A stretch of DNA of 64,000 nt from Vicinamibacteraceae bacterium (GTDB taxonomy: Bacteria > Acidobacteriota > Thermoanaerobaculia > Multivoradales > Multivoraceae). The notes beneath the pieces are model-generated. The model saw nothing but the letters and a program-made list of their open reading frames with translations. It did not search any database and was not told where the DNA came from. Below are positions 33,810 through 42,353 of this stretch, piece by piece. Position 1 is the first letter of the stretch; the number at the start of each line of letters is the position of its first letter. The stretch covers positions 1-64,000 of the forward strand of contig JAAXHG010000015.1 of the NCBI GenBank assembly GCA_012270995.1. Direction: 5' to 3'. Both the position numbers and the translations under genes were made by a program.

Positions 33810-36059
33810 TCAGCTCGTCAGCCCGCGGTACACCTTCGGCAACTGGCTCGGCAGGGCCGCGATCTCGTCGATGACCAAGTAGCGGCGTTCGGGGCACATC
33901 TCGCGCAGGTAGTCGTGGCCGGCGGGGTCGACGGTGATGCAGAAGGTCGAGATGCCCTGGCGCTCCGTCTCGCGTAGCGCGACCATCGTGTCGCGGATGC
34001 CGTAGACGCGGGAGGCGCGGTCGCTGCCGTAGTCGAAGTCCTGGGGATAGCCGTCGGAGAGGATGAGCAGAACCTTGACCTTCGCCTCGCGGTCGGCGAG
34101 CTTGGCGGCGGCGTGGCGGATGGCAGGCCCCATCCGGGTGCTGCGCTTCGGCTCCATCGCGGCGATCCGGTCTTCGGCCCTCCGATCGAAGTCGTCGTCA
34201 AACTCCTTGGCGACGAAGAACTCGACCTCCTTGCGGCCGAAGCCGGAAAAACCGTAGATCGCGTAGTCGTCGCCCAGGGTCTCAAGCGCGTCGGCCATCA
34301 GGACCAGGGATTCCTTCTCGATGTCGATCACCCGGCGGCCCGGCGGCAGGGGCTGAGGATTGTCGGGCCAGTCGAAGTCGTCGAAGACGCCGACGTACTC
34401 CGGCTCCGGCTCGCGGCCTGATGCCGGTTCGGGTTCGTCGACCGGCGCCTCCGCGTCGGTCGAGGCGCTCATGTCGAGCAGGAAGGCGGCCGCAACGTCC
34501 CGGTGCTGGCGGCGACGGCTCATGTAGACGGCGCCGTCCGACGGCCGGCCGGCGCGGCGGTCGACGTGGGTTTCGACCACCCGGTCGAGGTCGAGCTCCT
34601 CGCCCTCGATCAGGCGCCGCATGCGCCGGAACTCCCCCGGCTTGAGCAGTTCGAACTGCTTCCTGACCCGCCGCAGCAGGTCGGCGTGGAGGCGCCTCGT
34701 CTCGTCCACGAAGCGGTCCGCTGAGGCCGCGGCGCCGCTCGCGGCCGCTCCGGCCGGGTCGATCGGCTTCTCGCGTAGGTGGCACCAGCGGCGGCGGTAG
34801 CCAGCCAGCTCATGGTCCCACTCGTCGTAATAGTAGACCTGTTCCCGATCGAGCCTGGCCTCCGCCAGTTCCCGCTCGAGCCGCTTCGAGAGTTCCTCGA
34901 GGCGCGCCGCCAGTTCCTCGGGATCGAGTTCGGTCAACTCGGCGTCATCGTCGCCTCCTTCGGCTTCGATCGCTCCCGTGACGTCGAGGTCGGTCAGCGG
35001 TAGCCCGGCGGCGCCCGAGAGGTCGCCGTCCTGCAGGCTGAGCACGCCCAGTTCGTCGACCTGCAACTGCTCCATCAGGCCGGCGGCGATCGGGCCCGGC
35101 TCCACGTCGTCCCGCACTTCGACTTCAGATGCGAGTTCCTGCCACTCGCGGCGCAGCTCGACTCGCTCCGGCGCCGGGTCGCCGTGGTGCGCGGGCGCCG
35201 GCACGTCGAGGGATTGGGTTTCGGCTTCGGGGTCCGGGCCGGCGCCGCGGTCCTGGGGTGGGCCGTCGGCGGCGGCCGCGGCAGGCTCGGAAGAGGACGG
35301 AACCGAGCGCAGGGCGGCGAACGCGGGATAGAGCGCTCGCACGGCGCGCAGCGTGTGATCGACCGTGGCGCCGGAGTTGAGCAACGTCGCCGCTTCTTCG
35401 AATCGTGAGCCTCCATCTGCGTTCCCGGAAGGCCGGCCAGAGGGCCGGCGCACCGACATTCGGCTCGCCGCATCCGTGTCGGCTGCGTCCACCTCCAACC
35501 GGGAGCACTGCTCGACGAGAAGCACTCGCGCCAGGTCAAACAGGGCTGCTTTCCGCGGTTGCCGGCGCTCCGGCGGCCTCGACGCCGGGCTCAGCGACGA
35601 ATCGAGCGCATCGTCGATCAGCCGGAGGAGGTCCCGGGGCACGCCCCGGAAGGCTCGGACCAACGCCGCATCGATACGCGCACCCTCGAGCCGCGCGAAC
35701 AGCGCCCGGGCGAGGCCGGGATCGTCGAACCCGGCGAAGAAGTCGGCGAACCGGACCGGACCCCGCCGGTAGGTGCCGAACAGCACGCCGCCCAACTGGT
35801 GCAGAACGGCCATCCGGTAAACCATGAGATTGCCGTGGCTGTCCGGCAACCGGTCGATCTCCTCCGGTAGGTAGAAGGCGGCGCCGTCCGTCGTCGGCCG
35901 GCCCGCGGCCGCGGCGCCTTCCAGGTCGAGATGCCCCGCACGCGACCTGTCCCCGGCTCGTAGATCGGCGAGCGGCCGGACCTCGGCCGGGCGCGCCAGC
36001 ATCGCCTCTACGTAGAGCTCGAGGACGCGGGCGACGTCGTCGAGGGCGACCGCGGTCAT
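33810..36059 (-). CDS. VWA-domain protein of the NorD/CbbO type
   Basis: 749 residues from ATG at 36059. The N-terminal third is helical (LPEEIDRLPDSHGNLMVYRM, then HQLGGVLFGTYR). A long acidic and variable middle follows, then YYYDEWDHELAGYRRRWCHL, and the C-terminal von Willebrand A domain with the metal site DMSAST near residue 530 and LLILSDGYPQDFDYG. Established knowledge: NorD and CbbO work with a MoxR-type ATPase (NorQ, CbbQ) as chaperones that activate metalloenzymes such as NO reductase or RuBisCO. Neither enzyme is encoded in this window, so the target is unknown. The MoxR gene lies directly upstream, separated by a 58-base tandem duplication; the start codon sits inside the first repeat unit. 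Confidence 0.85.
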   Translation of the reverse strand: MTAVALDDVARVLELYVEAMLARPAEVRPLADLRAGDRSRAGHLDLEGAAAAGRPTTDGAAFYLPEEIDRLPDSHGNLMVYRMAVLHQLGGVLFGTYRRGPVRFADFFAGFDDPGLARALFARLEGARIDAALVRAFRGVPRDLLRLIDDALDSSLSPASRPPERRQPRKAALFDLARVLLVEQCSRLEVDAADTDAASRMSVRRPSGRPSGNADGGSRFEEAATLLNSGATVDHTLRAVRALYPAFAALRSVPSSSEPAAAAADGPPQDRGAGPDPEAETQSLDVPAPAHHGDPAPERVELRREWQELASEVEVRDDVEPGPIAAGLMEQLQVDELGVLSLQDGDLSGAAGLPLTDLDVTGAIEAEGGDDDAELTELDPEELAARLEELSKRLERELAEARLDREQVYYYDEWDHELAGYRRRWCHLREKPIDPAGAAASGAAASADRFVDETRRLHADLLRRVRKQFELLKPGEFRRMRRLIEGEELDLDRVVETHVDRRAGRPSDGAVYMSRRRQHRDVAAAFLLDMSASTDAEAPVDEPEPASGREPEPEYVGVFDDFDWPDNPQPLPPGRRVIDIEKESLVLMADALETLGDDYAIYGFSGFGRKEVEFFVAKEFDDDFDRRAEDRIAAMEPKRSTRMGPAIRHAAAKLADREAKVKVLLILSDGYPQDFDYGSDRASRVYGIRDTMVALRETERQGISTFCITVDPAGHDYLREMCPERRYLVIDEIAALPSQLPKVYRGLTS

Positions 36060-36171
36060 GGCGGCAGCGCCGACGCCACCTTGCTCAACGCGGGCCATCG
36101 CCGACGGAACGGCTCATGGCGGCAGCGCCGACGCCACCTTGCTCAACGCGGGCCATCGCCGACGGAACGGC
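36056..36171 (-). repeat. 58-base tandem duplication at the VWA/MoxR gene junction
   Basis: Two identical 58-base units, 36056-36113 and 36114-36171, followed by the true 3-prime end of the MoxR gene, which resembles the unit end (29 of 35 bases alike by eye). The units read MARVEQGGVGAAA in the VWA frame. The repeat looks like an old duplication of the overlap between the two genes. Confidence 0.88.
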
Positions 36172-37023
36172 TCAAGGCAGCAGCGTCGACGCCACCTCGG
36201 TCACCGCGCGCTGGACCTCGTCGTCGTCGGTGATCGCCCGGCAGATCGCGGCGACACAAGCCTCGCGCACGCCGATGCCGCCGGCGATCAACTGCGCCGT
36301 GTAGATGAGCAGCCGCGTGCTGACCCCTTCGTCGAAGCCGCGGTGGTGGAGGTTGCGGATGCGCTTGCCGAGTTCGGCGAGGTCCCTCGCCAGGGTCAGG
36401 TCGATTCGCGCCTCGTGCGCGATGATCTCCGCTTCAAGCTCGGGGGGCGGATAGTCGAACTCGAGGGCCACGAACCGCTGGCGCGTGCTCGGCTTCAGGT
36501 CCTTGGCCACGCTCTGGTAGCCCGGGTTGTACGAGAGGACGAGCAGGAATTCCGGGTGTGCCGGCAGAATCTCCCCGCGCTTCTCGATCGGCAGGATGCG
36601 CCGGTGGTCCGTCAGCGCGTGGATCAGCACCGTCGTGTCCTTGCGCGCCTCGACGATCTCGTCCAGGTAGCAGATCGAACCGTCGCGCACGGCACGCGTC
36701 AGCGGACCGTCCATCCACACCGTGTCGTCGCCCTCGAGCAGGTAGCGGCCGACCAGGTCGGTCGCCGTCAGGTCCTCGTGGCAGGCCACGGTGACCAAGG
36801 GTGTCTCGATGCCGGCACGCGTCCCCGCCTCACTTCCCCGGTAGAGGCGGTGTGTCATGTGCTCGAGGAACCGCGTCTTGCCGCAGCCCGTGGGTCCCTT
36901 GAGCAGCACCGGCATGCGCGCCCGGTAGGCGGCCAGGAACAGATCGACCTCGTTGCCGACCGGCAGGTAGTAGGGCGCCTCTGGAGCAGGTCGCGGCGTC
37001 GCCGCTTGCAAAGGCTGAGTCAT
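36172..37023 (-). CDS. MoxR-family AAA+ ATPase of the CbbQ/NorQ type
   Basis: 283 residues from ATG at 37023. Walker [15 protein letters not shown] is near residue 45, Walker B reads [15 protein letters not shown], and sensor-1 is [10 protein letters not shown]. The family motif [20 protein letters not shown] lies between. The C-terminal CbbQ_C-like helix region reads [20 protein letters not shown]. It is the ATPase partner of the VWA protein downstream; together they should remodel or metallate a target enzyme. The gene follows the pterin dehydratase gene by 19 bases on the same strand. Confidence 0.9.
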   Translation of the reverse strand: MTQPLQAATPRPAPEAPYYLPVGNEVDLFLAAYRARMPVLLKGPTGCGKTRFLEHMTHRLYRGSEAGTRAGIETPLVTVACHEDLTATDLVGRYLLEGDDTVWMDGPLTRAVRDGSICYLDEIVEARKDTTVLIHALTDHRRILPIEKRGEILPAHPEFLLVLSYNPGYQSVAKDLKPSTRQRFVALEFDYPPPELEAEIIAHEARIDLTLARDLAELGKRIRNLHHRGFDEGVSTRLLIYTAQLIAGGIGVREACVAAICRAITDDDEVQRAVTEVASTLLP

Positions 37024-37042
37024 GGGCTGGCTCGCTAGCGAA

Positions 37043-37324
37043 TCAGCGATGGTCGATCGCACGGGCGAGCGCGATGTCCTTCTCCGTCACGCCGCCGGCC
37101 GAGTGGGTGCTCAACGTGAGCCGGACCCGGTTGTAGCGGACGTCGATGTCCGGGTGATGGTCCGCCGCTTCCGCCAGCTCGGCCACGAAGTCGACGAAAC
37201 GCACCGCCGCCGAGAAGGTCGGGAACTGGTACTCCCGCGCGATCGACGGCGCTTCCACGTCCGCCTCCCAACCGCTCAACTCGCCGCAAGCGCTCCGAAT
37301 CTCGTCCGCCGTCATCACCGCCAT
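37043..37324 (-). CDS. 4a-hydroxytetrahydrobiopterin dehydratase (PCD/DCoH family)
   Basis: 93 residues, the usual length. The active-site motif is [17 protein letters not shown], and [13 protein letters not shown] is the normal end. It recycles the oxidised pterin made by aromatic amino-acid hydroxylases; stand-alone members also act with molybdopterin enzymes. ATG at 37324, with GGAGGTAACAGGC before it. First gene of the minus-strand set with the MoxR and VWA genes, so a metalloenzyme or cofactor context is possible. Confidence 0.9.
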   Translation of the reverse strand: MAVMTADEIRSACGELSGWEADVEAPSIAREYQFPTFSAAVRFVDFVAELAEAADHHPDIDVRYNRVRLTLSTHSAGGVTEKDIALARAIDHR

Positions 37325-37416
37325 TGCCTGTTACCTCCGCCGCGCGACCCTAGCAGCCGCCGGCCGCTGGAACCCTCTCCCCCGCAACCCGGACCGGCGG
37401 GTGGCCTCCGCAGTGC

Positions 37417-37422
37417 TACTGT
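37417..37422 (+). promoter_or_regulatory. putative -10 box with near-leaderless start (LLM gene)
   Basis: TACTGT, in the context TGCTACTGT, ends nine bases before the ATG at 37432. No ribosome site lies between. The same arrangement occurs at 59013 and 63214. Confidence 0.5.
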
Positions 37423-37431
37423 CGGCGACCT

Positions 37432-38643
37432 ATGAAATTCGGCATCTTCTACGAGCATCAGCTACCGAAGCCGTGGGGGCCGGAGTCGGAGCACCGGCTT
37501 CTCCAGAACTCGCTGGAGCAGATCGAACTCGCGGACCGGCTCGGGTACGACTACGCCTGGGAAGTGGAGCACCACTTCCTGGAGGAGTACTCCCACAGCT
37601 CGGCGCCCGAAGTGTTCCTGGCCGCGGCGTCGCAGCGGACGAAGAACATCCGTCTCGGCCACGGCATCGTCCAGTTGACGACGAACCATCCGGCAAGGGT
37701 CGCGGAACGGGTCTCGACGCTCGATCTGGTCTCGAACGGCCGCGTCGAACTCGGCCTCGGCGAGGGCTCGAGCGTCACCGAACTCCATCCGTTCGGCCGC
37801 AGCTTCCGCGACAAGCGGATCGTCTGGGAGGAGGCGGTCCAGGCCTGCCTGCCGATGTTCTGGAACGAGGGCTGGGAGTACCACGGCCACTACTTCGACT
37901 TCCCGCTGCGCAACGTGATTCCGAAGCCGCTGCAGCGGCCCCACCCGCCGCTCTGGGTCGCCTGCTCGCAGCTCGACACGATCCGCTACGCCGCGCACCG
38001 CGGCATGGGCGCCCTGTGCTTCAAGTTCGCCGATCTGGACTCGGCCCGGGCCTGGGTCAACGCCTTCTACAACACCTTCGTGGGCGACCAGCGCAAGCTC
38101 TGCGACTACCAGACGAACCCGAACCTGGCCACGGTCAGCGGCTTCATGTGCGCGCCGACCGACGAGGAAGCACAACGGAAGGCCGACGGCTGGACCTTCT
38201 TCCAGTTCGCGCTGCAGCTCTACAACAAGGAAGGACCGTTCGAGCCAGGCACGAACAACTTCTGGAAGCGCTACCAGGAATGGAAGAAGACCCCCGAGGG
38301 TCGGCGGCGTTCGGACAGCGAACTGATCGGCTCGCCGGAGACGATCCGCGGGCGCCTGCGGGAACTCGAACGGGCCCACGTCGACCAGGTCATCCTCCTC
38401 AACCAGGCCGGCAAGAACACGCACGAGGACATCATGAGCAGCCTGGAGCTGTTCGCGCGCGAGGTGATGCCCGAGTTTCAGGCCCGCGACGATCAGCAGC
38501 AGGAGTGGAAGCGCGCCGTCCTCGCCGGCGAACGGAAGCTCGACGAGATCGACACGGAACCCTTCAACACGACGTCAAGGCTGCGACCCACCATTCCGCC
38601 GTCGGAGGAAGCGCTGGCCGCGGCCAGGAAGTGGGCAAGCTAG
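37432..38643 (+). CDS. LLM-class flavin-dependent oxidoreductase (luciferase-like)
   Basis: 403 residues forming a bacterial-luciferase-type TIM barrel: start MKFGIFYEHQLPKPWG, YAWEVEHHFLEEYSHSSAP, IRLGHGIVQLTTNHP, LDLVSNGRVELGLGEG, and HPPLWVACS. Such enzymes use FMNH2 or F420 to oxygenate or reduce small molecules. Close relatives with the KPWG start are often annotated as alkanal-monooxygenase-like. The C-terminal 100 residues (PEFQARDDQQQEWKRAVLAG) are charged. There is no Shine-Dalgarno site; the TGCTACTGT box directly upstream suggests a near-leaderless mRNA. Confidence 0.88.
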   Translation: MKFGIFYEHQLPKPWGPESEHRLLQNSLEQIELADRLGYDYAWEVEHHFLEEYSHSSAPEVFLAAASQRTKNIRLGHGIVQLTTNHPARVAERVSTLDLVSNGRVELGLGEGSSVTELHPFGRSFRDKRIVWEEAVQACLPMFWNEGWEYHGHYFDFPLRNVIPKPLQRPHPPLWVACSQLDTIRYAAHRGMGALCFKFADLDSARAWVNAFYNTFVGDQRKLCDYQTNPNLATVSGFMCAPTDEEAQRKADGWTFFQFALQLYNKEGPFEPGTNNFWKRYQEWKKTPEGRRRSDSELIGSPETIRGRLRELERAHVDQVILLNQAGKNTHEDIMSSLELFAREVMPEFQARDDQQQEWKRAVLAGERKLDEIDTEPFNTTSRLRPTIPPSEEALAAARKWAS

Positions 38644-38772
38644 GAATCGCGGCGTCCGCGCCGCGCTGACGCACAGGAAACAAGCTGTTCCACACAAGGC
38701 CAGCGCAACCGGGCCGACAGATCTGCGTAGTCAGGAACGACGAACCAACACAACATCCCAAGGAGACACCGA

Positions 38773-39588
38773 ATGTCCCTCCACTCCCGTCCCCGCCGCA
38801 CCCTGCTCGCACTGGCCTGCTGCGGTCTGATGCTCGGCGCCTGCGCCGCTTACGAAGCTGGGGGAGCACCGGCCCCGGCGGCACCGGAGCCTCCCCCACC
38901 GCCAGAGCTCACGGAGGAGCAGAAAGTCATCGCCCGCTACGTCGAAGCGGTCGGCGGCGAGGACGCAATCCGTGCGCACACTTCTATGACCGTCACCGGG
39001 AGCTTTGAGATGCCGGCGATGGGAATGGTCGGCGACGCCGTCGAATACAGGATGGCGCCCGGCAAGAGCCTGGCGAAGATCTCCCTTCCCGGGTTCGGCG
39101 AGATAGTCAACGGCACGAATGGCGACATCGCTTGGGCGGAAGACCCAATGCAAGGGGCGCGACTGCTCGACGGCCAGATGGCCGCCGATGCAAAGCGCCT
39201 GGCCCGCTTCTATCTGGACCTGGAGTTCGAGGATCTCTACCCGGAACAGAAAGCGGTCGGCGAGTCCGAGTGGAACGGCCAGGCCGCCTACCAGCTCGAT
39301 CTGGTCGACACCGACGGCAACGAATCGTCGCAGTACTTCGCCGTAGACACCGGCCTTCTGATCGGTGTTGAAGCAACCCAGACGAATGAGATGGGAACGA
39401 TGGAGGTCACCTTGACCATGAGCGACCACGAGGAGTTCGGCGGCCGGCTGTTCCCCACAAAGACGGTCATGGCAATGCCCTCCATGGGCATCGAAATCGT
39501 GCAGACCACCGAGTCCGTGACCTTCGACGACGTCCTCCCGAGCGTCTTCGAGCCTTCCGACGCGATCAAGGCGCTCCTGCCGGAGTAG
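38773..39588 (+). CDS. outer-membrane lipoprotein-sorting-like lipoprotein
   Basis: 271 residues behind AAGGAGA. It has a lipobox LMLGACAA (Cys near 24), a Pro/Ala-rich linker, then a LolA/LolB-like half-barrel pattern: VIARYVEAVGGEDAIRAHTS, MTVTGSFEMPAMGMVGD, YRMAPGKSLAKISLPGFGEI, NGQAAYQLDLVDTDGNESSQ, DTGLLIGVEATQ, and a final SVTFDDVLPSVFEPSD. Members of this broad secreted family are thought to bind lipids. No enzyme motif is seen. It stands alone, 82 bases before the VWFA gene. Confidence 0.78.
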   Translation: MSLHSRPRRTLLALACCGLMLGACAAYEAGGAPAPAAPEPPPPPELTEEQKVIARYVEAVGGEDAIRAHTSMTVTGSFEMPAMGMVGDAVEYRMAPGKSLAKISLPGFGEIVNGTNGDIAWAEDPMQGARLLDGQMAADAKRLARFYLDLEFEDLYPEQKAVGESEWNGQAAYQLDLVDTDGNESSQYFAVDTGLLIGVEATQTNEMGTMEVTLTMSDHEEFGGRLFPTKTVMAMPSMGIEIVQTTESVTFDDVLPSVFEPSDAIKALLPE

Positions 39589-39670
39589 AGGCTCGACCCA
39601 CTCCAACCAGCTCCTTCCCCGGTGTGGCCTCGTCGGCGCGGCCGCACCGGCGCTCTTCGTCGCGGCGGCG

Positions 39671-42181
39671 GTGCTCGCTGCTGCCGCGGCACCCGCCGAA
39701 GCCCAGGGAAGCCGCCGGCCGCAAGCGCGTCTGACGGACTTCTACGGGCAGTGGCTTGCGGAAGTCGAGCCGCTGCTTGCCGAGGCTGAGCGCCGGGCCT
39801 TCGAGCGGCTGGAAGGCCCTGGCGCGCGCGAACGCTTCCGTCGCGCCTTCTGGGCGGCGCGGCCGGAGCGCCTGCTCGAGCGCTGGCGGGAGAACCGCGA
39901 GGCCCGCGACCAGCTCCGGGAACGGTCGCCGGCGATGCAGCGCGCCGTGCTCCTGGCCGGCAAGCCGGCCGACCGCCAGACGGTCGAACCCTGCGAGTCG
40001 AAGCTCCGGCGGATCGAGATCTGGACCTACGACGGCTGGCGGCTCGAACACCAGCTCGGCCGTCCGCCTCTCCCAGGAGAGGAGGAGATCGTCCTGGCGT
40101 TCCTCCAGCAGGTGAACTTCGACCCGCGATCCATGCGGCTGTGGTCGCCGTCCTCCGGCGTCGATCTGACCTTCGACCCGAAACGGCCGGAGGGCGGCCG
40201 CTCCGACGACGCCGAGGCGTCTCTGGCTGGAGCGTTCCGTGTACTTGACCAAGCCGAGCGACGCCGATGCATGACCTCGACCGAGCGGCGCCGCCTGGAA
40301 CGACGGCTCGGACGCGCCGTCGGTTGGCGGGAACTCACCGACCGGCTGGGCTGGGCCGACGCAACCTCCGACCCCGAGTGGATCGACCGCTTCGTCCGCC
40401 TCGAAGCGGTGCTCGACGTGGACGCCATGGCCCTGCCGGGCACAGTACTCGACTTCGAAGCCCTCGGTACCGAGAACCGGCGCACGGCGATGCGCGGCCG
40501 GCTACGGCTGCCGCCCGAGCACCTCGCCGCCATCGGCGCCGGTCAGATCCTCGATCGCGTGACGATTACCGGCGACGTCTTCCTCCGCGACCGGCTCGCC
40601 GACGCCTTCGTCGTCACTCATCACGTGAGCGGCGGCTCTTCAGCCATGGAGGCCGCCTCCGGCGGCACGCAGATCGCCCTCGACTTCTACCGGCGGCTGC
40701 CAGCCGGCGCCTACCGGATCGAGATCCGGGCCGAGGATCGCCTGGGCCGGGGCCTGCTCCGCAGGAGCCGGATGCTCGACGTGCCCACGCTCGACGTGCC
40801 GCCCGACGTCCCCGGCCTCGGCCTCCTGAGCCGTCGCGAAACGATCGCGCTCAACCAGTTGCCGAGCGTCGAGTTGCTGGCGCCCGAGGGCCGCGTTCTC
40901 GGTTCGACCTTCACCGCCCGCGTCGTCGCCAGCCCGGCCGTCTCTCGGGTCGTCTTCCTGCGCGACGACGACGCGGTCGCAACAGTAAACGCCCCTCCCT
41001 TCGTGCAAGACCTCGATCTGCCGGGCCGCCGCCACCGGATCGAGGTCCGGGGACACGACGCGGCGGGAGCGCTCCTGGCGCGTCACGCGCTGGAGATCGA
41101 GCGGGAAGAACACCCGTTCTCGATCGCGCTCGAGCGTCCCGACCAGGCCTTCGTCGAAGCGGCACTCGACCTGTCCGTGCGGGTCGGCGTGCCCACCGGC
41201 CGGGAGCTCGACCGCGTCGACTGCCATCTGGACTCCGAACTCCTCGATAGCATGACGGCGCCGCCGTTCCAATGCCGGGTTCCGGCCGGGCCGCGCCTGC
41301 CGCTGAGCTTCGTTCGGGCCGCCGCCATGCTCCGTACGGGCGAAACGGTCGAGGACCTCGTCTTCCTCGGCTCAGGGGCGCCGGAGGAGATCGAGGTGCG
41401 CCTCGTCGACGTGCTGGTCTCCGTCGGAGGGCGGCAGGCGGGGCCAGCGCCGGGACTGGACGCGGCCGATTTCCGCGTTCTGCACCGCGGCGTCGAGGCA
41501 CGGATCCGCGACTTCAGGAACCTCGCCGACCGACCGCTCACCGTTGCCCTCTTGATGGACGTCTCGAGTTCGATGGGCCGCGGGGTCCGCGTCGCCGCCA
41601 CCAGCGCGCAGCGCTTCTTCGAGGGCATCCTCACCGATCGCGACGCCGCCAGCCTGATCGTCTTCAACCACGACCTGAACCGTCTGGCGCCGTTTTCGGG
41701 CGACACGCGCCTGCTCCGCTACGCCGCCGAGGGCCTGCGCGCATGGGGCGCCACCCGGCTCTACGACGGAATCGCCTATGCCGTCTCGTCGTTCGCGGGC
41801 CGCCCGGATCGGCGCGCCCTGGTCGTGCTCAGCGACGGCGCCGACACGGACAGCAACCTCGACTTCGAGCCCGTGCTCGCGCAGGTCGAACTGGCCGGCG
41901 TCGTCGTCTACCCGATCGCCCTGAGGGTTTCCGACGCGGCGACCACCGCGGCGCTCGGACGGCTGGCTGAACGCACCGGCGGCCGCTACCACGCGGCCGA
42001 CTCGGTCGAGGACCTGGACCGCATCTACCGCGAGATCGAGCGCGCTCTCCGGTCTCAGTACCTGATCGCCTTCGAACCGCCGCCCGAGGTCGAGGCGCGG
42101 GCCGACGGGCTCCGGGACATCCGGGTCGAGGTGTCGCGGGCGGGGCTGACGGTGACGGGAGTGCGGAGCCGGGGACGGTAA
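39671..42181 (+). CDS. GWxTD-domain and VWFA-related secreted protein (acidobacterial type)
   Basis: 836 residues. The N-terminal part holds a GWxTD-like domain (EPCESKLRRIEIWTYDGW, then GREEIV-type PPLPGEEEIVLAFLQQ). A middle beta-rich region carries RRSRMLDVPTLDVPPDVPGL. The C-terminal VWFA-related domain (TIGR03436 pattern) reads VLVSVGGRQAGPAPGLDAAD, FRVLHRGVEARIRDF, the metal site LLMDVSSSMGR, VVLSDGADTDSNLDF and GGRYHAADSVEDLDRIYREI. The first start codon in frame (GTG 39671) leaves only a short leader; hydrophobic codons continue upstream without ATG, GTG or TTG, so the true start may be non-standard or altered. The function of the acidobacterial VWFA domain is not known. Confidence 0.82.
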   Translation: MLAAAAAPAEAQGSRRPQARLTDFYGQWLAEVEPLLAEAERRAFERLEGPGARERFRRAFWAARPERLLERWRENREARDQLRERSPAMQRAVLLAGKPADRQTVEPCESKLRRIEIWTYDGWRLEHQLGRPPLPGEEEIVLAFLQQVNFDPRSMRLWSPSSGVDLTFDPKRPEGGRSDDAEASLAGAFRVLDQAERRRCMTSTERRRLERRLGRAVGWRELTDRLGWADATSDPEWIDRFVRLEAVLDVDAMALPGTVLDFEALGTENRRTAMRGRLRLPPEHLAAIGAGQILDRVTITGDVFLRDRLADAFVVTHHVSGGSSAMEAASGGTQIALDFYRRLPAGAYRIEIRAEDRLGRGLLRRSRMLDVPTLDVPPDVPGLGLLSRRETIALNQLPSVELLAPEGRVLGSTFTARVVASPAVSRVVFLRDDDAVATVNAPPFVQDLDLPGRRHRIEVRGHDAAGALLARHALEIEREEHPFSIALERPDQAFVEAALDLSVRVGVPTGRELDRVDCHLDSELLDSMTAPPFQCRVPAGPRLPLSFVRAAAMLRTGETVEDLVFLGSGAPEEIEVRLVDVLVSVGGRQAGPAPGLDAADFRVLHRGVEARIRDFRNLADRPLTVALLMDVSSSMGRGVRVAATSAQRFFEGILTDRDAASLIVFNHDLNRLAPFSGDTRLLRYAAEGLRAWGATRLYDGIAYAVSSFAGRPDRRALVVLSDGADTDSNLDFEPVLAQVELAGVVVYPIALRVSDAATTAALGRLAERTGGRYHAADSVEDLDRIYREIERALRSQYLIAFEPPPEVEARADGLRDIRVEVSRAGLTVTGVRSRGR

Positions 42182-42341
42182 AGTCCCGCCAGTTCGCCGC
42201 GGATCGACGGATTCCGCCCGCGGCGGATGCCGGCGAGCAGCTGGGTGACGCGAGACGCGCCACGCGCGAGCCAGTGAGCGCGTCCCTCAGTCGGGCGCAC
42301 GGATGGCAGGCAGGTGCACCGACCCGCGGCTACAAGAGACG

Positions 42342-42347
42342 TAGACT
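42342..42347 (+). promoter_or_regulatory. putative -10 box close to the O-antigen ligase start
   Basis: TAGACT (in ACGTAGACTGCC) ends six bases before the ATG at 42354. No ribosome site is seen, so the transcript could be leaderless. Confidence 0.4.
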
Positions 42348-42353
42348 GCCGGC

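Noticed and set aside
36056..36171. Possible CRISPR or integron-type repeat
   Set aside because: Direct adjoining copies of 58 bases without spacers, best explained as a tandem duplication of the gene junction.
39590..39670. Upstream start for the VWFA protein giving a longer signal peptide
   Set aside because: The frame is hydrophobic and open upstream, but contains no ATG, GTG or TTG; left as a start-site doubt rather than a changed call.
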